Origin: Leifsonia sp040686855 | GTDB lineage: Bacteria; Actinomycetota; Actinomycetes; Actinomycetales; Microbacteriaceae | Reading direction: 5' to 3' | Assembly: GCF_040686855.1 (NCBI RefSeq) | Contig: NZ_JBFBOG010000003.1 | Location: 248,001-312,000, forward strand | DNA: 64,000 nucleotides | The notes under the pieces: generated by a model | Seen by the model: only the letters and a program-made list of their open reading frames with translations | Told to the model about the DNA's origin: nothing | Database searches by the model: none | Part shown: piece by piece, positions 34,436 to 41,391 of the stretch | How positions within the stretch are numbered: the first letter of the stretch is position 1 | How the letters are laid out: the number at the start of each line of letters is the position of its first letter | Program-made: the position numbers and the translations under genes

Positions 34436-35983
34436 TCAGGCGTCGCCGGCGTCCTCGGCGGCCTCGGCCGCCTCCTCCGGCTGGTGCACGGTGGCACCGA
34501 ACCGGGCGGTGTGGACAGGGCCCAGCGTGATGTGGACCGCCTGCTGGTCGGTATAGAAGTCGATGGAGCGGTAGCCGCCCTCGTGGCCCAGACCGGACGC
34601 CTTCACACCGCCGAAGGGCGTGCGGAGGTCGCGGACGTTGTGGGAGTTCAGCCACACCATCCCGGCCTCCACGTTCCCGGCGAAGGTGTGCGCGCGCTCC
34701 AGGTCGCTGGTCCAGATGTAGGCGGCGAGGCCGTACTTGACGCCGTTGGCGAGCTCCAGCGCCTCCTCGTCGGTGTCGAACGGCGTGATGGCGACGACCG
34801 GGCCGAAGATCTCCTCCTGGAAGATGCGGGCGTCGGCGGGCACGTCGGCGAACACGGTCGGCGCGACGTAGTTGCCGGTCTCGAGCCCGTCGGGGCGGCC
34901 GCCGCCCGCGAGCAGGCGGCCCTCCTGCTTGCCCAGCTCGACGTACGACATGACCTTCTCGTAGTGCTCCGGGTGGACGAGAGCTCCGACCTCGGTCTTC
35001 GGGTCGTGCGGGTCGCCGACCACGATGTTCTTCGCCCGCTCGGCGTACCGCGTCAGGAACTCGTCGTAGATCGGCCGCTCGACCAGGATTCGCGACCCGG
35101 CGGTGCAGCGCTCGCCGTTCAGCGAGAACACGCCGAACAGGGTGGAGTCGATGGCCGCATCCAGGTCGGCGTCCGCGAAGACCACCGCCGGGGACTTGCC
35201 GCCCAGCTCCATCGACAGACCTTTCAGGAAGGGCGCCGCGTTGGCGAAGATGATCTGCCCGGTGCGGCTCTCGCCCGTGAACGAGATCAGCGGCACATCC
35301 GGGTGCTTGACCAGCGCGTCCCCGGCCTCCTCGCCGAGGCCGTTGACGAGGTTGAACACACCGTCCGGCACGCCCGCCTCGCGGAAGATCGTCGCCCAAA
35401 GGGATGCCGACAGCGGCGTGAATTCCGCGGGCTTCAGCACCACGGTGTTGCCGGTCGCGAGCGCGGGAGCGAGCTTCCAGCTCTCCAGCATGAACGGCGT
35501 GTTCCACGGCGTGATGAGCCCGGCGACGCCGATCGGCTTGCGGTTGACGTAGTTCAGCTGGCTGCCGGGCACCTTGTAGGCGTCGTCCGCCTGCGCGACG
35601 ATCAGGTCGGCGAAGAAGCGGAAGTTCTCCGCGGCTCGCTGCGCCTGCCCGAGCGCCTGGGTGATCGGGAGGCCGGTGTCGAACGTCTCCAGCTCGGCGA
35701 GCCGCGCGTCCTGCGCCTCGACGGCGTCGGCGATACGGTTCAGGACGCGGGCGCGCTCGCGGGGCTTCATCCGCGGCCAGGGCCCGGTCTTGAACGCGCG
35801 CCTGGCGGCGGCGACGGCGAGGTCGATGTCCTCCTTCTGCCCGGCAGCAGCCTGCACGTAGGTCTCGTTCGAGACCGGGTCGAGCACGTCGAAGGTCTTC
35901 TCCGAGACGCTGTCGACGAACTCGCCGTCGATGAAGTGCTTGATCCTGTCGGGCAGGCCGGCGGGGATGTGGTGCTGCGCCAT
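34436..35983 (-). CDS. hpaE: 5-carboxymethyl-2-hydroxymuconate semialdehyde dehydrogenase
   Basis: A 515-residue NAD-dependent aldehyde dehydrogenase. Catalytic Cys293 (LNGERCTAGSR) and Glu259 (SMELGGK) are present, as is GLITPWNTPFMLESWKLAPALATGNT for the cofactor. The neighbourhood (hpaD, hpaH, hpaI) identifies the substrate as the ring-cleavage product of homoprotocatechuate. The Ala/Glu-rich tail (EEAAEAAEDAGDA) is a low-complexity extension. It lies between a GntR gene and hpaD on the minus strand. Confidence 0.94.
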   Translation of the reverse strand: MAQHHIPAGLPDRIKHFIDGEFVDSVSEKTFDVLDPVSNETYVQAAAGQKEDIDLAVAAARRAFKTGPWPRMKPRERARVLNRIADAVEAQDARLAELETFDTGLPITQALGQAQRAAENFRFFADLIVAQADDAYKVPGSQLNYVNRKPIGVAGLITPWNTPFMLESWKLAPALATGNTVVLKPAEFTPLSASLWATIFREAGVPDGVFNLVNGLGEEAGDALVKHPDVPLISFTGESRTGQIIFANAAPFLKGLSMELGGKSPAVVFADADLDAAIDSTLFGVFSLNGERCTAGSRILVERPIYDEFLTRYAERAKNIVVGDPHDPKTEVGALVHPEHYEKVMSYVELGKQEGRLLAGGGRPDGLETGNYVAPTVFADVPADARIFQEEIFGPVVAITPFDTDEEALELANGVKYGLAAYIWTSDLERAHTFAGNVEAGMVWLNSHNVRDLRTPFGGVKASGLGHEGGYRSIDFYTDQQAVHITLGPVHTARFGATVHQPEEAAEAAEDAGDA

Positions 35984-36010
35984 GGCGCGGCCTCCGTTCC
36001 GATCGGTGGG

Positions 36011-36691
36011 TCAGTGCTGCTTGTGCTCGTTCTGGTACGCCTGCAGCGAGTCCAGGGTGGCCAGGCGGTGGTTCCGCGCGGCGAGCTCGATCTCCAGCGG
36101 GGGAGCGCCGGACTCGATGAGGGTGAGGATGTGCTCGTGCTCGTCGACCGACTCGCGCGCCCGGCCGGGCACGAAGCTGAAGGTGGAGTCGCGGAGCACG
36201 GTCAGCCGGTTCCACCCGCGGTGCACCAGGTCGAGGATGTGCGGGTTGGGGCACTCCTCGAACAGCACCGCGTGGAACTCCTGGTTCAGCTGCGTGAAGC
36301 GGTGGGGGATGAAGTCGTCGAGGCACGCGATCATCTCGCGGTTGACCGCGCGCGCCCGCTCCAGGTGCTCGGGGGTGAGGAACGGGGCCGACTGCTGGGT
36401 CGCCGCGCCCTCCACGAGCGCCAGCGTCTCCATCGTCCAGGTGTACTCGGCCTCCTTCAGCAGGGCGACCTGGGCGCCGACGTTCTTCTCGAACGTCACC
36501 AGCCCTTCTGCCTCCAGCCGGCGGATGGCCTCGCGCACGGGCACGACGCTGATATCGAGCTCGCCCGCGATCTGCCCGAGCACGAGCCGGAAGCCCGACA
36601 CGTAGCGCCCGTCATCGATGCGCGCCCGGATGAAGTCGTAAGCCAGCTGCGACTTGCTCGGCGCGACCGTCTTCACTGCTGGGTCCGCCAT
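36011..36691 (-). CDS. GntR/FadR-type regulator of the hpa cluster
   Basis: A 226-residue GntR regulator. The winged HTH is at about 14-75 (SQLAYDFIRARIDDGRYVSG, then GELDISVVPVREAIRRLEAEGLV), followed by an all-helical FCD ligand-binding domain with potential metal ligands (NQEFHAVLFEECPN, DEHEHILTLIESG, RNHRLATL). Its ATG overlaps the 3' end of the upstream FAH-RraA gene by 19 bp, so it is cotranscribed with the catabolic genes. Candidate operators are the GTATAC/GTATAT sites at 38158-38169, 39819-39830 and 45904-45915. Confidence 0.92.
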   Translation of the reverse strand: MADPAVKTVAPSKSQLAYDFIRARIDDGRYVSGFRLVLGQIAGELDISVVPVREAIRRLEAEGLVTFEKNVGAQVALLKEAEYTWTMETLALVEGAATQQSAPFLTPEHLERARAVNREMIACLDDFIPHRFTQLNQEFHAVLFEECPNPHILDLVHRGWNRLTVLRDSTFSFVPGRARESVDEHEHILTLIESGAPPLEIELAARNHRLATLDSLQAYQNEHKQH

Positions 36692-38106
36692 GCGCGGTAC
36701 CGTTCCTTCCACTCGGCGTTCATCGGGAACAGCCCGTCGACCGCGTGGCCCGCGGCCACCTGCTCGGCGATGTACTCCTCTTCGCTCTCCTGCTCGATCG
36801 CCGCGTCCACGACCTCCTCGACCAGCGCGGGCGGGATGACGAGCAGGCCGTCCGCGTCGCCCACGATCACGTCGCCCGGTTGGACGGTCGCGCCGCCGCA
36901 GGCGATGGTGGTGTCGGTGTCCCAGGGCACGTGCTTGCGGCCGAGCACCGCCGGGTGCGGGCCGTTGTGGTACGTCGGGATGTCGAGGGCGGCCACCACG
37001 GCCAGGTCGCGGACGCCGCCATCCGTGACGATCCCGGCCGCCCCGTTGACCTGGGCGCGGAGGGCGAGCACGTCGCCGACGGTGCCGCTGCCGCGCTCGC
37101 CGCGGGCCTCGATGACGAGCACTTCGCCCGGGCCGACGGCGTCGAAGGCGCGCTTCTGGGCGTTGTAGCCGCCGCCGTGGGACTCGAAGAGGTCTTCGCG
37201 GTTCGGGACGTAGCGGAGCGTGCGCGCGGTGCCGACCACCTTCGTGTCGGGACGGGTGGAGGTGAGGCCGTCGATGCTGACGTTGTTCAGGCCGCGCTTG
37301 CGGAGCTGGGAGCTGAGGGTGGCGGTGGCGACGGATGCGAGCTTGGCGCGCAGGTCGTCGGTCAACGTCCAGGCCGGTTCTGGCTGAGTGCCCCAAGCCT
37401 CCGCGCGCTGCGTCTCGTCCACGCTGGGCCTCGTCCCGAAGTCGCCGAACGGGATGCTGCCCGCGGTGATGCGGGTGACCAGGCGGCCGGTGCTCGGCGC
37501 GCCCGGCGCGGTGGGCGCATCCACTTCGACCTCGACCGTGTCGCCGGGTTCGGTCACGGACGAGCCGGCCGGGGTTCCGGTCAGGATGACGTCGCCCGGC
37601 TCGAGCGTCATGAGCTGCGACAGGTCGGCGACGAGGCGGCCGAAGGGGAAGAGGAGGTCGACGGTCGTGCCGTCCTGGACCAGCTCGCCGTTCAGCCAGG
37701 TGCGGACGCGGAGGGCGTCGGGATCGAGGTCGGCCGCGGCGAGCACAGTCGGCCCGAGCGGGGTGAACCCGTCGCCGCCCTTGGAGCGGACGTTCGAGCC
37801 CTTGTCGGCCGCGCGCAGGTCGTAGAGCCCGAAGTCGTTGGCGGCGGTGACGCCTGAGACGGCCGCCCAGCCGTCCTCCGGAGAGACGCGGCGGGTGAGC
37901 CGGCCGATGATGAGTGCGATCTCGCCCTCGAAGGCGAGCAGTTCCGTCCCCGCGGGGCGCTCGAGCTCGCCGCCGGTGACAGCGACGGAGGAGGACGGCT
38001 TGAAGAAGTACGACGGCTGGGCCGGGGTCCGGCCCCGCTGTGCGGCTCGGGACCGGTAGTTCAGATGCACGGCGATGATCTTGCCGGGGCGGCTGATGTC
38101 GGTCAC
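36673..38106 (-). CDS. FAH-RraA fusion, probable isomerase/decarboxylase of homoprotocatechuate catabolism (HpaG-like)
   Basis: A 477-residue two-domain enzyme. Residues 1-225 are an FAH domain: metal ligands Glu60, Glu62 and Asp91 (FEGEIALIIG, TAANDFGLYD) and PGDVILTGTPAGS. Residues about 246-445 are an RraA/HMG-CHA aldolase-type domain, with GTVGDVLALRAQ and the signature GIVTDGGVRD (Arg366, Asp367). Typical HpaG proteins have two FAH domains; here the second is replaced by RraA. RraA-type enzymes are pyruvate-oxyanion aldolases with oxaloacetate decarboxylase activity, so this half could decarboxylate while the FAH half isomerises, but that is inference. It lies between hpaI and gntR. Confidence 0.85.
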   Translation of the reverse strand: MTDISRPGKIIAVHLNYRSRAAQRGRTPAQPSYFFKPSSSVAVTGGELERPAGTELLAFEGEIALIIGRLTRRVSPEDGWAAVSGVTAANDFGLYDLRAADKGSNVRSKGGDGFTPLGPTVLAAADLDPDALRVRTWLNGELVQDGTTVDLLFPFGRLVADLSQLMTLEPGDVILTGTPAGSSVTEPGDTVEVEVDAPTAPGAPSTGRLVTRITAGSIPFGDFGTRPSVDETQRAEAWGTQPEPAWTLTDDLRAKLASVATATLSSQLRKRGLNNVSIDGLTSTRPDTKVVGTARTLRYVPNREDLFESHGGGYNAQKRAFDAVGPGEVLVIEARGERGSGTVGDVLALRAQVNGAAGIVTDGGVRDLAVVAALDIPTYHNGPHPAVLGRKHVPWDTDTTIACGGATVQPGDVIVGDADGLLVIPPALVEEVVDAAIEQESEEEYIAEQVAAGHAVDGLFPMNAEWKERYRAWRTQQ

Positions 38107-38157
38107 GTGCGTGGTGCTCCTCGTCGTCGGGGAAGGTCCGGGAGGACTGTATTCAGG

Positions 38158-38169
38158 ATTGTATACGAT
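38158..38169. promoter_or_regulatory. Candidate GntR operator inside the hpa cluster
   Basis: ATTGTATACGAT is a near-perfect dyad centred on GTATAC in the 85-bp gap between hpaI and the FAH-RraA gene. It resembles the 12-mers upstream of hpaH and of the MHS transporter. It may autoregulate the promoter of the FAH-RraA, gntR, hpaE and hpaD segment. Confidence 0.6.
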
Positions 38170-38191
38170 CTGCGTCGGTGCGGCAATGCAG

Positions 38192-39001
38192 TCAATAGGC
38201 GGCCGGGGCGGGGCCGCCGGAGTCGCCGATGAAGCGGTCCGCCAGCGCCTCCGACGCCCGCGCCAGCAGGGTCACGTCGGAGCCCACCAGCACGTACGCG
38301 GCGCCGGCCGCGGCGTACCGGTCGGCCGTCGCCGGGTCGAACGCGTTCACGCCCACAGGCGTCCCGGCCGCGCGCCCCGCCTCGATGACGCGCTCGACGG
38401 CGGCGACGACGTCCGGATGGTTCTGCTGCCCGAGCAGGCCCATCGACGCGGCGAGGTCCGCGGGCCCGACGAGCAGCGCATCCACGCCGTCGACCGCCGC
38501 GATCCGCGCAGCCGCCTCCAGACCCTCCGCGGTCTCGATCTGCACGGTCAGCGACACCAGTTCGCTCGCGCGGGCGAGGTAGTCCGGGATGCGGCTCCAG
38601 CGCGACGAGCGCGCAAGCGCGCTGCCTACACCGCGCACGCCCTGCGGCGGGTAGCGCACGGCACGGACCATCGCCTCCGCCTGCTCCACGCTGTCGACCA
38701 TCGGCACCAGGATGTTCTGCGCGCCCAGGTCGAGCAGCTGCTTGATCACGACGGTGTCGCCGTACGGCGCACGGACCACAGGGACGGCCGGGTAGGCGGC
38801 GACCGCCTGCAGCTGGGCGAGGATCGACTCCAGCCCGACGGGGGAGTGCTCGCCGTCGATGAGGACGATGTCGAGTCCGCTGCCCGCGCAGATCTCCGCA
38901 GCCAGCGCGCTCCCGCCGCACGACCACATCCCGAACAGCGTCCGATCCGCTGCGCGGAGCCGGTCGGCGAAGGTGGGCGTCGGGTCTAGACGAATCGGCA
39001 T
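38192..39001 (-). CDS. hpaI: HpaI-type 2,4-dihydroxyhept-2-ene-1,7-dioate aldolase
   Basis: A 269-residue class II pyruvate aldolase of the HpcH/HpaI family, splitting 2,4-dihydroxyheptenedioate into pyruvate and succinate semialdehyde. Motifs: DIVLIDGEHSPVGLE (catalytic His), PVVRAPYGD (substrate Arg), TVQIETAEGLE (metal Glu) and DALLVGPADLAASMG (metal Asp). The ATG at 38999-39001 overlaps the end of hpaH by 16 bp, so the two are coupled. An 85-bp gap with a candidate operator separates it from the next cluster gene. Confidence 0.93.
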   Translation of the reverse strand: MPIRLDPTPTFADRLRAADRTLFGMWSCGGSALAAEICAGSGLDIVLIDGEHSPVGLESILAQLQAVAAYPAVPVVRAPYGDTVVIKQLLDLGAQNILVPMVDSVEQAEAMVRAVRYPPQGVRGVGSALARSSRWSRIPDYLARASELVSLTVQIETAEGLEAAARIAAVDGVDALLVGPADLAASMGLLGQQNHPDVVAAVERVIEAGRAAGTPVGVNAFDPATADRYAAAGAAYVLVGSDVTLLARASEALADRFIGDSGGPAPAAY

Positions 39002-39771
39002 GTGACGGCTCCCAGGGTTCCGTAGTCGGCGTGGACGGTGTCGCCGCGCTCCACCCACATCGGGCGGGTGAACGACCCGGCGAGGACGATGTCGCCGGCC
39101 TCGAGGCGCGTCCCGTGCTGGGCGAGCTTGTTCGCCAGCCACGCGACGCCGGTGGCGGGGTGGTCGAGCACGGCGGCGGCGACGCCCGACTCCTCGATCG
39201 TCTCGTTGCGGTAGAGCAGGGCGCTCACCCAGCGCAGGTCGACGGCGTCCACCGCGACAGGGCGACCGCCGACGACCATGCCGCCCATCGCCGCGTTGTC
39301 CGAGATGGTGTCGACTATGGTGCGGCCCTGCAGCTCGATGCGGGACGACAGGATCTCGAGCGCGGGCACGACGTACTTCGTCGCGTCCAGGACGTCGTAG
39401 AGGGTGACGTCCGGCCCCTCCAGCGCCTCGCGCAGCACGAACGCCAACTCGACCTCGATGCGCACGTTCGAGAACTGATCGAAGGGGATGACCGAACCGG
39501 TCTCGTACACCATGTCGGCGAAGATCGCGCCGTAGTCGGGCTCGGTGATGCCGGTCGCCTGCTGCATGACCTTCGAGGTGAGCCCGATCTTGCGGCCCAC
39601 CAGCCGCCGCCCGCGGGCGAGCCCGCGCTCGACCCAGACGCGCTGGACGGCGTACGAGTCCTCGACGGTCATCTCCGGGTGGCGGGCGGTCGGCAACGGA
39701 ACCGTGGTCCGGTCGCGTTCCGCCGCGGCGAGCTCATCCGCGATCGCCTGGATGGTCGGGCTGTCGAGCAC
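38986..39771 (-). CDS. hpaH: 2-oxo-hept-4-ene-1,7-dioate hydratase
   Basis: A 261-residue hydratase of the MhpD/HpaH family (FAH-like fold) that adds water in homoprotocatechuate degradation. Visible: GRKIGLTSKVMQQATGITEPDYGAIFADMV, EVELAFVLREALEGPDVTLYDVLDAT (metal Glu residues) and EAGDIVLAGSFTRP. I use the GTG at 39771 (GGGAG upstream, LDSPTIQAIADELAAAER start); longer readings run into the promoter. It is the first gene of the minus-strand hpa cluster, with a candidate GntR site 48 bp upstream. Confidence 0.93.
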   Translation of the reverse strand: MLDSPTIQAIADELAAAERDRTTVPLPTARHPEMTVEDSYAVQRVWVERGLARGRRLVGRKIGLTSKVMQQATGITEPDYGAIFADMVYETGSVIPFDQFSNVRIEVELAFVLREALEGPDVTLYDVLDATKYVVPALEILSSRIELQGRTIVDTISDNAAMGGMVVGGRPVAVDAVDLRWVSALLYRNETIEESGVAAAVLDHPATGVAWLANKLAQHGTRLEAGDIVLAGSFTRPMWVERGDTVHADYGTLGAVTCRFV

Positions 39772-39818
39772 GCGGGCTCCCTTCGACGTCGGAGGAGGGG
39801 CGTGAGGCCCCGCGATGG

Positions 39819-39830
39819 ATCGTATATCAT
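39819..39830. promoter_or_regulatory. Candidate GntR operator upstream of hpaH
   Basis: ATCGTATATCAT, 48 bp before the hpaH start, is identical to the 12-mer before the MHS transporter at 45904. It stands out as AT-rich in a high-GC gap. The rest of the 151-bp gap (39772-39922) holds only the toxin-antitoxin promoter. Confidence 0.65.
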
Positions 39831-39891
39831 CCGGGCGCGGTTGCCTATTGCGGCCATGCGGAAATGGCGGCGCGCCGGACGTGCCAGCGTT

Positions 39892-39919
39892 GTACCTACC
39901 TAGCACCATCAGGAGGTAC
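39892..39919. promoter_or_regulatory. Possible autoregulatory site of the toxin-antitoxin pair
   Basis: GTACCT (39892-39897) and AGGTAC (39914-39919) form an inverted repeat just upstream of the antitoxin ATG; the second arm overlaps the AGGAGG ribosome site. Such a dyad suits autoregulation by the antitoxin-toxin complex. The arms are short. Confidence 0.4.
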
Positions 39920-39922
39920 GCC

Positions 39923-40171
39923 ATGGCGATCATCACAGCGCGAGAGTTCAATCACGACGTGTCGGCGGCGAAGCGCAGCGCGACGACGGAACCGCTCATC
40001 ATCACCGATCGGGGTGAGCCGGCCTATGTTCTCCTCACCTATGCCGACTTCGAGCGGATGACAGGACGGCAGAAGAACATCGTCGACATCCTGCGGCAGG
40101 ACGATCCGGAGAGCGACTTCGACGTCGAATTCCCGCGAGCGGCGCTCGCGGCCAGGGACGTCGAACTGTGA
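39923..40171 (+). CDS. Phd/YefM-type antitoxin
   Basis: An 82-residue antitoxin: AIITAREFNHDVSAAKRSATTEPLIITDRGEPAYVLLTYADFERM is the Phd/YefM DNA-binding and dimerisation domain, followed by an acidic C-terminal tail (ILRQDDPESDFDVEFPRA) that would block the toxin. AGGAGG precedes the ATG. Its stop overlaps the toxin's GTG (GTGA), the standard layout of a type II module. Confidence 0.9.
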   Translation: MAIITAREFNHDVSAAKRSATTEPLIITDRGEPAYVLLTYADFERMTGRQKNIVDILRQDDPESDFDVEFPRAALAARDVEL

Positions 40172-40584
40172 AGTTCCTCCTGGACACGATGGTGTTGTCC
40201 GTGACGAGGCGACCCCAGCGGTCGGATCCACGAGTGGTGCGCTGGTTGGAGGCTCAGAACGCCTATTCGCTGTACATCTCTGCCATGACGGTATTCGAGA
40301 TCGAACGTGGAGCTGCGCTCAAGGCGCGGACCGATCCCGTTCAAGGCGATCGCCTGCGTCACTGGGTGGACGAGGTGGTGGACCAGTTCGCAGACCGGAT
40401 CCTCCCCGTCGACCACGAGGTGGCGACCGTGGCGGCCGGATACCACGTTCCGGACCCTTGCCCCGAGGCGGACGCGATCATCGCTGCGACCGCCGAGGTG
40501 GCAGGGCTGGCTGTGGTAACCCGAAACGCGCGGGACTTCGAGCGCTTCGATGTCCCGCTGTTCGACCCGTGGCAATCACGCTGA
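40168..40584 (+). CDS. VapC-like PIN-domain toxin
   Basis: A 138-residue PIN ribonuclease of the VapC/FitB type. Acidic active-site residues are in FLLDTMVLSV (Asp6), TVFEIERG (Glu44/46) and PEADAIIAATAEVAGLAVVTRNARDF (Asp99 region and Asp117). Such toxins cut tRNA or rRNA. The GTG start at 40168 overlaps the antitoxin stop. The 3' end overlaps the convergent membrane protein gene by 9 bp. Base composition is slightly less G/C-biased than the neighbours, consistent with transfer. Confidence 0.9.
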   Translation: MKFLLDTMVLSVTRRPQRSDPRVVRWLEAQNAYSLYISAMTVFEIERGAALKARTDPVQGDRLRHWVDEVVDQFADRILPVDHEVATVAAGYHVPDPCPEADAIIAATAEVAGLAVVTRNARDFERFDVPLFDPWQSR

Positions 40585-41391
40585 ACGCCGCCGCCGCGCC
40601 TCCGCCCACCCGTACAGCGCCGCGTACGCCACCAGCGACACCGCCAGCCCGCCCGCGAACAGTGGCGCCGACGGCCGCGACCACAGCAGCTCGCCGCCGC
40701 GCAGCGCGAGCGCGAGCAGCATCAGCGCGAGCGCCAGCAGCTGCGCCTGGAAGATCTGCCGGAACGCGCTCCACCGGGCGTCGCCGAGCATCCAGAGGTT
40801 CACCATCCCGGGCAGCGTCAGGATGGCGCCGCACACCCGGGCCGTCAAGGGCGTCAGCGGCCACGCCCACACCGAGATGCCGACCTGCGGCGCGGCGAAC
40901 AGCACCAGCCCGGTGACGAGGGACCCGATCCCGATCAACGCGAGCAGGATGCGCACCCACGCGGGCAGGACCACCTCCCGCGGCGACGGCGATCGGTCGT
41001 CCTCCCCGCGGTTGAGGATCATCGCCACGAGGATGAGGAACGGCGTCGTCACGTACAGCGTGACCCAGACGTTGAACGACAGGAAGCCGAAATGGAAGCG
41101 GTCCCAGTGCAGAAACGTCGCCACGGCGAGCAGGGTCGCGAACAGCAGCACCGCCGGAAACCCGTGGCGCACCGACCGCCAGGTGTTCGGGCGGACGACG
41201 TGCGCGAAGAACACGATCCCCCCGGCGTACGCGCTGCCGAGCAGCATCGCTGTGATCGGCGGCAGGATGGTCCAGGCGAACAGCGCGTCGGTCGTGTCGG
41301 CGAGGGGATAGAGCAGCACGAACGCCGCCACCAGGAACGGGATGATGATCGCGCCCACGACGCGCGTGTAGGGGTGGATGCGGTCGCTCAC
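40576..41391 (-). CDS. Eight-TM membrane protein of unknown function
   Basis: A 271-residue integral membrane protein with about eight helices (for example VVGAIIIPFLVAAFVLLYPL, LFAWTILPPITAMLLGSAY, FPAVLLFATLLAVATFLHW, FLILVAMIL, ILLALIGIGSLVTGLVLF, LTARVCGAILTLPGMVNLWML, LLALALMLLALAL, LFAGGLAVSLVAYAALYGW). I do not recognise the family. Its ATG overlaps the stop of the STAND ATPase gene by 4 bp (ATGA), so the two are translated together and may act together. It ends tail-to-tail over the VapC-like gene by 9 bp. Confidence 0.75.
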   Translation of the reverse strand: MSDRIHPYTRVVGAIIIPFLVAAFVLLYPLADTTDALFAWTILPPITAMLLGSAYAGGIVFFAHVVRPNTWRSVRHGFPAVLLFATLLAVATFLHWDRFHFGFLSFNVWVTLYVTTPFLILVAMILNRGEDDRSPSPREVVLPAWVRILLALIGIGSLVTGLVLFAAPQVGISVWAWPLTPLTARVCGAILTLPGMVNLWMLGDARWSAFRQIFQAQLLALALMLLALALRGGELLWSRPSAPLFAGGLAVSLVAYAALYGWAEARRRRSA

